NCBI GenBank assembly: GCA_001692895.1
Contig: KV748190.1
Span: 521,645-585,644, forward strand
Origin: Cenococcum geophilum 1.58
Lineage: Eukaryota > Ascomycota > Dothideomycetes > Gloniales > Gloniaceae
Direction: 5' to 3'
DNA: 64,000 nt
The number at the start of each line of letters is the position of its first letter. The stretch's first letter is position 1. A model generated the notes under the pieces. The model searched no databases, had not been told where the DNA came from, and saw only the letters and a program-made list of their open reading frames with translations. Both the position numbers and the translations under genes were made by a program. Shown in pieces: positions 46,729-58,738 of the stretch.

Positions 46729-47787
46729 ATGGCTTCCTCATCCGACGACATTAAACTACGCAATGGCTTCAACTCCGACACCCCCCAGTCAATGGCTCGA
46801 AGCCCATCCCCAACGGCACGAAACAACCAGACCCACTCCCTGCCTACACACCTCCAGCAACCGGCATCCTCTCCGTGCTCCCTCCCTCCTGGGTTCCCTA
46901 CGGCGAACTGATGCGGCTCGAGAAGCCCGCGGGCCTCTACGCCTTCTTCGTTCCCTTCCTCCTCGGGACCTTCCACGCCGCCAACCTTAGCACCCGTCCC
47001 CACCCCCTCGCACCTAGCCCACCTCACAACCCTCTTCCTCGCCTTCTCCATCCTCTCCCGCGGCGCCGCCTGCACCTGGAACGACCCTCGACGCCCCCTT
47101 CGACCGCCTCGTCCCGCGCTGCCGCCTCCGCCCCTCGCCCGCCGCGCCATCCCGCTCCGCTCCGCGCACCTCTTCGCCGCGACCCAAACCGCCCTCTCCA
47201 TCGCCGTCCTCGCCGCCCTCCCAGGCAGCTGCGTCCCGCACGCCGCTGTTCTAACCCCGCTCTAGCTCCTCTACCCGTTTGCCAAGCGCGTCACACACTA
47301 CCCGCAGGCCGCCCTCGGCTTCCCGTTTGCGTGGGCCGTGCTGGTGGCTTGCTCCGCGCTAGGGGTCGAGGTGTTCAGTCCCGCCAACCGCGTCGCGACA
47401 ACCGCCCTCTTCGCCTCTAACGTCCTCTGGACAATCATCTACGACACCGTCTACGCGCACCAAGACGCCGCCGTCGACGTCGCCGCGGGGGTCAAGTCGA
47501 TGGCCGTGCGGTTCGGCCCGCGCACCGAGCTGCTCGCTTCGGCCCTCAGCGTGCTGCAGTTCGGGCTGTTGGTGATTGTGGGCGTGCAGGCGGGGTTCGG
47601 CCCGCTGTATTTTGCGGGGAGCTGTGTGGGGGCTGCGCTGGGGACGGCGCGGATGCTGGTGAAGGTGGATTTGGGGGATCCGGCGAGTTGCGCGTGGTTT
47701 TTCCGCCATGGGTTTTTTGAGGTGGGCGGATGTATGGTGGGTGGGTTAGTTGCTCAGTATCTGGTTAGGTTGGGGGGTGGGTATTAG
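46729..47787 (+). pseudogene. UbiA-family aromatic prenyltransferase, frameshifted
   Basis: The family attaches isoprenyl chains to aromatic acceptors in membranes (Coq2 and the meroterpenoid enzymes). After ATG 46,729, recognisable blocks are YTPPATGILSVLPPSWVPYG and ELMRLEKPAGLYAFFVPFLL, WND with LDAPFDR (the NDxxDxxxD first aspartate motif), YPFAKRVTHYPQAALGFPF, YDTVYAHQDAAVDVAAGVKS (second aspartate motif) and a hydrophobic C-terminus ending GGY. They are spread over different frames: shifts near 46,785 (C-run), about 46,987, about 47,082 and about 47,133, plus TAG at 47,263-47,265. Several would be needed to restore a frame, so pseudogene is likely, although the GC-rich runs invite sequencing errors. 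More like cluster-type UbiA enzymes than mitochondrial Coq2. Convergent with the P450. Confidence 0.8.
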
Positions 47788-47977
47788 AGGCCGGCGAGGA
47801 GATTTCTGGCTGGTTTGAATGCGTCTGGTGTTGGATGGTAAATTGATGGGTGCGTTGTTAACTCTTCGCCGTCCATGAGCAATCATCGAGGTTCCTAGTA
47901 TATCCACTTACTTCTAGTATCCCAGCGACTCCTTTTCCATCTACCTCAATCAAAACCGGTTCATAAAAATCCGTCCT

Positions 47978-49787
47978 TCACCGACTGCAGCACCCCCAGC
48001 CGCCCTCTCGAACAATTAACTCCTCATACGCCTTGCTCCTAACCGACACCTTCACCGGAAACGGCTCATCCATTGTATCATGCCTCAACCGACGACTGTC
48101 GTACGGACCCTTCTGCTCAGGTCAGTACAACCTCGCAAAACCCTACCTCATCTCCCGCTCATCTCAGACCCTCCCCTGCCACAAAACCCACCGACACATG
48201 GAAGAAACGAAGGAAGAAGGGAAGAAAGGGAGGAAGGAAAACTCACTGCCACAAAATCAAACCCCGCAACCAACCTTGCCACCACAACAAACAACTCCAT
48301 CTGCGCAACCCTGTAACCCACACATACCCTTCCCCCTCCCCCAAACTGCTACAGCCCCTCCGTCACACTCGCCTCACCCCCCTTCCCATCGATCCAGCGC
48401 TCGGGCCGGAACGCCTCAGGGTCTTCAACAGCCCCGCACACCGCAACACTGTTAATCACGAAGTTGGCCCGGCCGGGAAGAAGTACTCGAACGCTAGATC
48501 CTGCATGAGGTCGTGCGGCGGGATGGTGCGGACGAGCGGACGCCAGCGCGGGAGCTCTTTCACAACCACGCTGACGAAGGGGAGGGACGGCATGTCTGCA
48601 ATGCAGGGGAAACGGAGGCGCGGGTTACCTACAGTCCCGGCGTCCGCCCCGTCCGCCTTATCCGCCCCACCATCTCCGCCCGACCTCCACACCACCGTCT
48701 CCACACACAGCGTTAATCTCTGCGCGCGCTCTGGCAAAGACAGCAGGGTGGCATAGCGCCGTAATGGCGAACGTATTCAGCGCGAGCTGCGTGTTATCGC
48801 TCTCCGCCGAAATGACCGACAGCGCCAGGTACATCGCGATCTCATCATCCCCCGTATACCGCGTATCAGGATGCAGCAAGGCATCGCGCATGAAAGACGG
48901 CGGGGCGGTCCCAGCCGCGACGGCGCTTCGGACGGGGCCCCACCACGTGCGGAAGACATCGTAGTGCGTATTCCCTATGGCTCCCTAGTAGGGGCGCTAG
49001 AACTGTAGTGGGCGCGGTAGCCGCGAGAGCTGCGGGAAGAAGTTGATGGTGCTGGCGTTGATGCTACGGATGAACTGGATCGTGACGGCGAGCAGGGCGT
49101 CGAGCTCAGGCGTTGGTTTGAGGAGGCATTCGCCCAGCACGATCCAGTGCATGACGGAGTTCGAGTAGCGGAAGTGGTGCTTGTGCCAGAGGGCGGGCTG
49201 CAGCAGGTAGGCGGCTAGCAGCTGCGCGCTCTCGAGCTCCTGCCACTCGCCGTACGTCAATGCCGCGCCGTTTATGAGGTGGTGCATGACGTGTCGACCC
49301 TCGGCCTATTGCGCGGTTTGGCATAGTACGGTGCGTTTGCCGCGGCTGACGAGCCCGCTGGCGATGGGGAAGGGCTGTTCGCTCATGATGGCGCCGCGCT
49401 TGGCGATGATTTCGGAGATGGCCCGGCCGCTGTTGAGGAGGACCCACGTCTTGGGGCCTAGGTGGAGTGTTGTCATCTCGCCATACTGAGAGAGGGAGGA
49501 GAGCTGACAAGGTATCAATTTTTTTTGTTAGAAAATGTATACTGGCCCATTGAAAGGGCTGAGCTGAATCATGCGAGCCTTGTGGAATTGAAGCCAGCTA
49601 CCAAATATGGGGATGCCTCGAGGTCCGGGTGGTAGTCTCCATTGTTTTCCTGCCGGCGCTTTGCGTTGATCGATTGGCTTGAACATTTCTCGGATTATAA
49701 GAAATGGAACGGCCACAATACAGATAATTGAAAGGAATAGAGGGCTACTAGGGCGTTGAGGCTATGAAACTCGCTGAAGACCGACAT
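47978..49787 (-). pseudogene. Cytochrome P450, multiple stops and frameshifts
   Basis: The start (ATG 49,787, SVFSEFHSLNALVALYS) leads into a membrane anchor, with the frame changing near 49,735. Then come LPPGPRGIPIFGSWLQFHKA, a short intron (49,504-49,542), GPKTWVLLNSGRAISEII, the I-helix ALSVISAESDNTQLALNTF, KELPRWRP (ExxR), PEAFRPERW, the haem loop FGGGGRVCVGYRVAQ (Cys kept, the usual GRR Arg changed) and a final exon ending near 47,978. Lesions: TAG at 49,306-49,308, two more in QF.RPY.G near 49,000, a frameshift between about 48,650 and 48,730 and another near 48,470, and a stop before QFGGG. Most stops fit Gln or Trp codons changed by transitions. Family resembles the fungal CYPs of polyketide and meroterpenoid pathways; substrate unknown. 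Confidence 0.85.
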
Positions 49788-50333
49788 CGCCGAGGTCTCT
49801 GCTCTGGGGTGTCTCTTGGAGTAGAAAAATATGTGGGGGTAAGACGTATTTTACCCCCATAGTGATGATACGGTTTGTGTACGTTCCTGAGGTGAATCTG
49901 TTAGTGGGGGGGTAGGTAGACATCCATAGGAGCCTCCTGTGATCACGTGATAGCTTCGCTAGTATATGGATTCTTCGTGACGACTCCACCTCATGGAGTC
50001 TCCACACACCACCACCATACACCTGCGTTCCCGTGTGACAGAATCTAACAAGCGATCCGTATGCTGATGCGGAAACCTGGCTAGCTAGTGCTTTCACTTT
50101 GTAGTTGCATATGCATACAATAAGCAGAGAGCTTAGCACAGGGTTTCACACGAAAATGATCGGCACGTTCACCGTACAGTACAAGGATCATCTAGGTTAC
50201 TCGGTGGGTCAGATATCACGGAACGAAGGAAGCAGCTTACACGCATCACGGAAAAAATAAAATAAAAGATGTGTAACAATATTCATCATCCGTTATCCCG
50301 ATGCACATCTTTTAGTCGAATCCTTTAAATATC
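49788..50333. other. Gene-free spacer
   Basis: Upstream of the P450 relic and 3' of the DENN gene. A 12-bp palindrome-like CTCCTGTGATCACGTGATAG lies near 49,931. No coding frame with support. Confidence 0.5.
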
Positions 50334-52356
50334 CTAACATATTCTTATGCCGCAGCACTCGAGACTGGCGCCTTGCACTTCGGCTTCCCTGCCAAAGTAA
50401 ATCGACAAGAAATCCCTCGCAAAAGCTTTATCGGATTCGTTCCAGGCGTCTAATCCCATGCGAGTAATGTGGTCGCTCCCCACAACAAGACCATCCTCAA
50501 CATCGCCAGAATCCTCATCGCCAGCTGCATCTACTAGGTCAGCTAGCGAGGATACGAAGAGAGAAGTAAGCCGGTGGAAGTATGCAATGATAGCTGTATG
50601 CAGTCCTGCACTGGCAAGTCCACTGGCCGTCATCAGATCGGCCTCGTTACCTTCCGTCTGAATGCCACCAGGAACAAAGTCAGAAAGGTTGCCGAGCATT
50701 TCTCGATCCCGATCGGCCTCTTCGCTCAAATATGCGTCTTTCTCTCCCGCCGATGCCCACCACATGAAGCCCGAATAGGCAAGTTGTGACCAAGTCATGG
50801 GCTCGATGAGTTTGTCGTCGTAGCCTACATCACCCTCGCTTTCACTATCATTACCTGAATCATGTGGTAGTAATGCCGTGCGGTCATCTGTATCCTCGTC
50901 GGGTTCAATGTCCGCCATATGGGAGCCATGCCGAATCTTCCACAGTTCCTGATGGAGGATTTTAAACCGCCTGAGGTCCCTTTGGGATGCCTTTATTTGG
51001 GCACCCTGAGATGTTTTTATGGTCGGCCAGCGACGCTCTTGTGGCGGATGCTCATACGTTGCTGGCATTTCAACGATTATATCGTACAGGTTTTTCTTTA
51101 TTGCTAGGATCTCGTCCGTTGTGCATGCCAACCAGCCATAGGGAGCTGGTTCTGCATCTCCTTGGGATGCATCCGGTGAGCTTCGCGGTATCGCTTCCTT
51201 CTTGAGAAGAGAAATGTCGTGTATGCCAAGGTTGAAAAAGGAGCGGAGTCGATGGAGGGAATCTGACACACATGGGAGAAGGTCGCACACCGACGCAGGA
51301 ATGCTTGATAATATCGATAGATCATAGACTATATAACTGCAATTAGAATTGGCTAAGAACTGTAGGATTGTAATAGCGGTATCATGGACGTACCAAACTC
51401 GCAGGTCAGCCGGACAGGCGGGGGCGCAATGAACAAAATTCGTTTTCGGAGCAGGGCCTCTCGGTGTAATGGAAACACTAAAGGGCCAAAAGTGTCGATA
51501 TATTTGACAATTGACAATGCTGGATGCAAAGGTGGAAGAGACTGGTCGGTAGGGAGGACAGCAGTAAGGCTGGAGAGAGCACGATTTCTGCTGTGTCCCC
51601 TCCACGATGGGCTTGGTTGCACTGAAGATTCGGGGACGTTAGATTTTGAGTTGTGCGCATCCTGTTTATGGTCTGATCGGAATTGTTCCCAAAATTGCTC
51701 CAAGGGTTCGGTTTTCGAAACGTCATCTACTAGCACACTAGGCTGGCTGATAAGCAGGTGGTTCGGCGCACGAAAACGTATTTGGGACACGTTGACACTT
51801 ACGCGGCTAGGTCTTGAAGACTTTGAGCATGAAGCCAGCTCCTCCCAAGTCTTCCATAGCTTAGCGGTACCAAAATACCCACAGCAACGAGATGCGCATT
51901 GCGCTCTGATTCTGAGGCCGGCCCGTTAACAAATGCACTCAACCCAGCATATCCCTCATGTATAAAGTATCTCCATGCAAAGCGTTAGTGATAAGTACAG
52001 CCAGCCGTTATTGCGAAACGTACACCAGGTCGTCCTTGACTGTATGTAAGCCCGAAGGCAATGATTTGAACTCGACTGCTCCGTCTAGCTCCACTATGTT
52101 GCGTGAGCAAGCGATCGACTGAAGGTGATAAGGGTTGGCATGCATACACTCAATAGTTGACCGCTTCCACGCGATAGTATACCTGCGCAGGCTTTATTAG
52201 CATATCTGTGGGTTTAGCGGCTTGCTGGAGCTCGTATACACACCCTACCTTCTGGTCGAACTTGATTAGGAACAGCGCCGACAGTGGCGGCGGCCGTGTC
52301 GCATCATTAGTGAACGAATCGACATCGGTCATGCTAGCATCGCTGGTTTCCGACAT
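50334..52356 (-). CDS. DENN-related protein, LCHN/DUF2347 plus DUF4484 type
   Basis: Six exons join in frame to 577 residues: 52,244-52,356, 52,148-52,182, 52,024-52,093, 51,803-51,970, 51,394-51,746 and 50,334-51,328. All introns are 53-65 bp with GT...AG ends. The N-terminus PPLSALFLIKFDQKVGYTIA, then LDGAVEFKSLPSGLH, FIHEGYAGLSAFVNGP and VPLSYGRLGRSWLH is the longin/uDENN part; DTFGPLVFPLHREALLRKRI and FVYDLSILSSIPASVCDLLP the cDENN part; GWLACTTDEILAIKKNLYD and KASQRDLRRFKIL begin DUF4484. DENN proteins act as Rab exchange factors or membrane-trafficking adaptors; that role here is inferred. An alternative in-frame ATG at 52,377 adds seven residues. 142 bp separate it from the utp10 stop on the same strand. 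No lesions. Confidence 0.88.
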
Positions 52357-52518
52357 TGTGTGAAGTGAACATGACATGCGGTGATGGTGTGGTGGTGCGT
52401 TGTCGTGAGCTCCGTATCGCAAGAATACCTCGGAGGTTGTCACGCTAGCACTAAACGATTCATTATGTCCAACACAAGACTCTTAATACCACTATCCACA
52501 AGCCCTAAATACACGGTA

Positions 52519-55500
52519 CTATTGTAACATCGGATCAAGGTTCTCTCCCAGTATTTCTTCTATCATGCTGATCCATTTCTGCGTTTCCCGTTCCACAACG
52601 TCATCGTCATCTTCTTGTAGCTCGCTTATAAATGGGAGCATTTCCGGCAAAAGGCCCAACCATTCCTCGCCAAGTCTCTCCGTAAGACTTTGCTCACATT
52701 TGACAGCTGCAAGCCGGGTGTGGACATCGTCTGATCTCATATACTTCAGCATCACCGCATTCATTTCCTTGTGGTGATCTGCCGATGCAGCAGAAGCAGC
52801 AAGCTCGGTAATTGTTGGTATAATGTCTTCCACTATCGCAATGCTCGACGGGTTTGTGAGCTGTTTCAAAAGTGGCCTTGAGATAGCGCTGAAGTGTGAA
52901 GGGGCTTGCCAGAAGTCTAAAAGAAGAGTCAGATCTTGTCCAAATCACTACGATTGTTTCTACTTACCATCCTGGTCATGCTCAAAGCTTTTTGAGAGCG
53001 CATGAAGGACAACCTTGCTAAGCTTAAGACCCATATCATCAGTTGGAGAGACGTTATCGAGAATTTCCGCGGCATGCTCAAGGATATAGCTCGAATAGCC
53101 CGTTACAATTGACTGCAGCGGTTAGACCTTTTGCGACTGTGGGAAGAACATAACTATCTTACCTTCAATCGATCAAAGAACGTCCCTAGAAACAGGTAAA
53201 GAGTCGTGGACCGAAGCATCTTTCCTTCCGAGTCCCTCTTGGGCAAAGCTTTCGAAGCCCACTCCACGAGTCGTGCAAAGAAGGGTCTGAAAGCTGCATC
53301 GTTGAGTTTCAATGTCATGGATATAGCTGCCTCGTCCACTAAATCCTCTAGCTGCTCAAGTTCCGAGTCTCCATACTTCTCTTCGAGGTTATCTACTACG
53401 CATTTACGACGCAAATCAAAAGCCTCAAGGAATATATTGAAGAGGACCTGGGTATTTTTTAGGATTGCGGATTTTGGTCGACTACTAATTGCTAGATTGA
53501 GCATCTTCACTAACTCGTGAATCGCCTAGACGTAGATTAGGACTCTATACAGAAGCAAATGAACAAGCATGAAAACTTACCTCGTAACCCATCTCCGCAG
53601 CTCCAGTCCAACTCCTTTCAATAGCGCTGAAGCATTCTTTGGCGTCTATCTGCTTTGCCGCAAGCTGATAGAATTGGCTTCGACTCTCATCCACATCAGG
53701 GTCAAGATCCGCAACAGCTGATCTATGGGACAATTGAAGAGCACTATCCAGATACTGACCAGAAAACATGAATGGTAGCCGTTCTACAATGGAGCAAAGG
53801 AGAGCGTAAACAGCATTGTGCAGATTGTTCTTTGGTTCTTGGGAGTCCAGGCTCTGACTCAGGTAAGTGAAGGCTTTCGGGAGCACCGCAGGCAACAACG
53901 GGATGAATTCGTCTTGAATAACATCCACCGTAGATGCAAGGCAGAGAAGAGAAATAATACGCAGCCGATCATCGCTGCTTCCCAGTGATTGCACCCCAGA
54001 GACAATCTGAGCGGCTGCCGCGATTGCTGACGGGTCTTTCTTGCCAAATCGCTCAGAAATTTGGTCGATGCAAGCTACGGCAGTATGTTTCAAGGCCGCA
54101 TCTGGGGAGTGTTGGATTATTGTGCCAATCTGAGACAGGAATGCCAAAACTGCCTTCGTAGAGACATCATCGCCCTGACTAATACTTTGTACTTTGACCT
54201 CAACCGATTTCAAAGCTGTCCGCCGAACCTCGTCATTGGGATTATCGAGAAGGATCTCGGCAGACTTGATTAGATCAACAGTAGGCAAAAGATTGAGAAG
54301 ACTGGATAAGACGCGGCTACAGGCATCATGTAGAACTTCGCGCCCTCTCACTTGTTGCGAAATGTGAATTATCTTCTCCATCGCTTCAGTAAAGACTATC
54401 CGTAGTTGCGCTGCATCAGAATCATGTCGAAGAACTCTGCCGAGCCGACTATGCAGATTTTGATCGTTCAGTAGTTGTGCTAGTGATGACAAGAGATTGA
54501 GAAGTGAGTTTTCAACCTGCCCAGCGTCTTTCTCGTTGAAACCGAAAAGCATATCCGAAACAGTGCGTTTCTGCTGCAAAAAATCATCAATAAGCTCGAG
54601 GTATCTCTTTGAGGCCTATATATAATTAGTATTTTACACGGAAAGGGAGGTTTATGTCTGAATATTACCTGTGCAGCAACCATGGGGTCAAACATGGTCA
54701 ATAGGTCCGATACAAACTGCTGCACCCCGGCGACAGACGGATATCTATCGACAAGGAGAGCAATAATAGCGAAGAGAGAATCCTCTGGTCCTAATGTCTT
54801 TGCAAGCTGTCCAAAGAGTCCTAGTCTGCGATGCAGTGGGATGTGCTCGAACGCAGCAGTAAAACTGAGCAGTAAGTCGGCCATCCCTATGATGAAGTCC
54901 TTGTTTCGTTTTCTCAAAGAATCAGCAAGCTGGGGAACAACGCGTGCAATGGTCTATCCATTCGTCAGAAAAATTCACGCAAGATCTGAAGAGCAGTATG
55001 TAGTAGGTGAGGCATACCTGATCAATGACATGTGCAGAGTAGTCGTCGCTCTGCCGTAGAAGTGTAGAGCCCATGAATGTGAATATAGGCATGAGGTTAT
55101 GCAGAACGAGCTCGGGCATCCAAGAAGCAAGGCTAGATATTAGCAAGAGGGCTGCATTTTGGACCTGCGGGTTGGTTGTATGCCGTATACAGTCGACGAG
55201 AAGATCGGCCCGAATTGCGGAAGTATCTACATTTGACTCCTTGGTTTCCTGATTTCGGTCAGTTTCATGATTCAAGAACATTCCGAAAATTTGCTTGCCT
55301 TAAGTTTATCGATGATAGATAGAAGAGATCCAATGACAAGACTTTGTAAGTACACAAGGCTTGAGCCCGATTGCATTTTGAATTGTTGTAATTCATCCAG
55401 AATATGGAATAAGCCTCTCAGCAGCTGGGGATGGTCCTCCGGTTCTGATATCTCTACTAGCTCAAGTACGAGAGTCAATCTCCGTAGGGCTTTAGCGATG

Positions 55501-58298
55501 TCCTTTGGATCTTGGAATTCAACACGAGCCATTTCGGAACGACTGGTCCTCCTTCTCTTAGAAGCTGGCGGTTTATCTGGCATGTGAATAGCGTTGGGAA
55601 TACTCTCAATAAAAGATTCTAAAACAAACGACGGGAGTTTAATAGTACGCAACGTCTCCAAGGCGTCTGCTTGTCGAGATTGTCCGAGAGGATCAACGGA
55701 ATCAGGTTCAGTGAGGGCAAGATCAAGGAGAAGAGCGGCAACGGATTGTCGCACTTCAGCCTTTAAAGAAGGCCAGATGGCCCGCAACCGTTCAAAGGCA
55801 GCATTTTGGATTGCAAGACGCCCAGAACCAACATCGCCAGCGATAATGCTTTTGAGCAGATCCACACCCTCAGAGTCTCGGGCAGAAATTAACGCCAAAT
55901 GTTGCTTATCTGATTGGAGAATTTCGATGTTTTCGGCGTTGCATTGTGCAGCAATATCTGTCTCTGGCAAAGAACACCAATGGCGAACGGCGGGTAGCAC
56001 CACATTGATGCGAGAGTTAGAAGCAATCTTTCCGAGGAGACTCAAGATTGAGAGAAGACGCAGGCGGACTGCAAGCAAGGGTGTAACTACGGCCTGACTG
56101 CTCAAGAACGATACTATCGATATCCGGTAAGAAGATTTTAATTCCGCATGGGCAGTCTTTGATCCTGGAAGTTTTAATCGAGTAGAGCCATCCAGTGCTG
56201 TGTGGACGACTTGGGTAATATGATCTGCATCCAGGACACATTCTTCGAGAGTAGGTATCAGAACAGACGATAATAGCTTAGAACCTTCGTCCGCAGATAG
56301 CCAATGGATCCGTAATGTCTCTTTGCCGTATAAAGAAGACATGCCCCATGCCTTATGCCTTGGAGTCTTCTCAGATACGGCAGCAGATTGGCTTAGGGCT
56401 AGAGTAAATTCGGCTGCAGATCGACGAACAGTGATTGATGGGTCTGATAACGCGCAGATGGCGTACGGGACGAGAGCTTGTAAATCTACTGTGACATTTG
56501 AATGACGAAACCATTTTGTAGCTAACTGGAGCGCAGCACTGCGTACAAGAGCTGGAAAAGTACTGCTCCACACCCGAGCTAAAAAGCTCAGGAAAAGAAC
56601 GCTATTAGACGCCTCATCTTTTCTCAGTATTTGCAGAGCTGTAAATTGGTCGAGGTCAGCGTTTAGAGACACAATTTGTGTGAGTGCCCGCGCAAGGTCT
56701 TCAAAAACAGGCAACTTTGACGCAGTGAGGAAAGAAGGCTCATCCATATAAGCTGGAAGGGCTGAGAGAATTGTGTCCAGTGAGGGAGCACTCGTCCGTC
56801 CCTCATCGGTCATCTCTTCGTCCTGCTCGATTCTAATAGAAGGCAGTGCCGCAGCATTAGTAGAGCGCAAAATGGTCTTTAGCCTCATTTCAAGGGCGTC
56901 GATGTCAATTTCGTGCTCCTGTATTACTCTCTGGAGTTTGCCTCCAACGGCCGGTGATTCATTCAATCGTATTATTAAACTGCTTAGCTGGTTTCGTATC
57001 TCTGAGGCAGAAACTGAGGGATTGTCCATACGTTCAATCAGAAGAAGCAAATATTTGATAACGACAGACGCTTGCGGATCATCTAGAATGTCTGATTCGA
57101 GAATTTTCTCAATAAGAACAATATCCCGGCTCTGGCTAAGGGTCTCGAGCCTTTCGATAGCTGCAAGCGTACACCCAAGTGCAAGGCGTTCAATGCGACA
57201 ATCCTGAGATAGAGCAACGATTTTACCTGCTAGTCCGTCTAGCTTCATGATGCGTTTCGCAGCGGATTTAGGCAGTTTTGCACCCTTTCTCTCTTCCGCA
57301 ATCACTGCTAAGCAGACTAAACAACCATCAGTGGTCTCGTAGCTCAGGCTGGTAGCAACGGCTTCCATCAAAGCGTTCAGAACTTTATCTTCGAGATTCG
57401 ACTTCGTAACGAGGACGGTTGTTATCATGTAGCAACCCAAAATTGCTTCCGGCACATCATCGAATGTCAAACACTCATTGAGAACAGGTAGGATGCGTAA
57501 CAATAACTCTTCTTCTCGCTGTTGCTGTATTCCTCTCCTTCCAGAGCGCGCAGAACCAAGCATTCCATCCACGGCCTGCGTTGTTACACTCGCCCAAAAT
57601 GAAAGAAGGCTTGATGATTGATGGCCAGCCCTAAGAACCTTTAAAACATATTGTTCCAGAGCAGAGAAGAAGGCGGGGGTGTTCGTGGCAGTGTACACAA
57701 CGGTTTGTCGAGGTGGGTTCGCCAATGAGTTTATGTATGGATGTAGGAAGCGGAATGTTGGCGAGATCTTTGCGGGAAGGATTGAGAGCATAGTCGGAAA
57801 TATTGGGCTAGAGTGATATGGGAGGAAGGTAAGGATGAGAAATTCGGTATTATATTCGTGAACTCTAGAATGAAAGCCATTTATTAGCAGGCTTCTCGGA
57901 TTATTTCTCTTATAATAAACTCACCGGAACCGCCTTATCAGCCATTCTACCGCTTTCACTGCCGGCTTCAACAATAGACGTGGACCCGCAAGGGAAAGAA
58001 AGCTCTCTATAACAGAATCAAGCTCCTGGTTTTCCTTGGCCGTCATCTGGGTCCTCTCTTCGGATTTACTTTGCTCGCTGAACAAGTTTCGCGAAAAGGC
58101 GGCGAATCGAGGATCCAGCGCACATAATTCCTGGAATCCTTCATAACAGATTTGGTAGATTGAGTTGAAATTCTGCGAGGCCGCGATTTTGGACTCAAAG
58201 AGAAGGGATTTCCCATGGGCCGCTTTTTGGGCCTTTAGGTCCAACTGGTGGGTGCTCGAAGCGGCGATGGCCGCGAGCTGTTTCTGCAACGAGGTCAT
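52519..58298 (-). CDS. utp10: U3 small nucleolar RNA-associated protein 10 (HEAT-repeat SSU processome subunit)
   Basis: Seven exons: 57,925-58,298, 55,018-57,864, 54,669-54,953, 53,581-54,615, 53,163-53,525, 52,968-53,112 and 52,519-52,916, introns 50-64 bp, about 1,815 residues. The start SLQKQLAAIAASSTHQLDLK and the block AVEWLIRRFRVHEYNTEFL are diagnostic. The rest is a chain of helical HEAT repeats ending WLGLLPEMLPFISELQEDDD, the BP28 C-terminus. Utp10 belongs to the t-UTP/UtpA subcomplex, which loads first on nascent pre-rRNA in the nucleolus and is essential in yeast. One oddity: near 55,275 the frame ending LKASKFSECS must shift by one base to reach NHETDRNQETKES, and no splice pair repairs this. 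In an essential gene I read it as a sequence error or an unusual junction. It shares its upstream region with nrde2. Confidence 0.92.
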
Positions 58299-58738
58299 AA
58301 CGGATCGAGGAATACGGAGCTCCAGAAAAGTATCCTATACTCCATGGGCTTCGGGAGGTCCAAAGAGAAACTTGGAACTTAATTCCGAGGTTGTAAGTTG
58401 TTCTGTACAGCTTTTCAGCGTCCATACCAGGTACGAAACCAAAAAAAATTAGTGCCGAAGTTTGTCTCGAAAAGCGGTGAAGCGGGCGGTCTAACACGGC
58501 AAAATAATGAGCTTTCTACAACATCCTGGATTCGTTTTAGCTCGTTTTAGCTTGCGAAACATTCACAATTGATACCATGCGGCACTGCTGGGAAGAACAG
58601 TGCTTCAGAAATTGAACGATACGTCTGCCATGCATAGATTACCAGCCAGAGCTTGAGGAAGACCAGAAATCAAGGCTCACCGGGGATGATGGATGACTCG
58701 AAAGCAAGCAACGCCCTCCACTGTCCTTTCTACATAAC
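58299..58738. promoter_or_regulatory. Bidirectional upstream region of utp10 and nrde2
   Basis: 440 bp between divergent starts. Two tandem TTTTAGCTCG/TTTTAGCTTG units lie at about 58,537-58,555, and an A-run (CCAAAAAAAATTAG) at about 58,439. No other element is certain. Confidence 0.5.

Noticed and set aside
46542..47241. Minus-strand Arg/Gly-rich frames
   Set aside because: Antisense of the UbiA relic in a GC-rich segment.
55594..57207. Plus-strand frames of 144-167 codons
   Set aside because: Shadows of utp10 exon 2.
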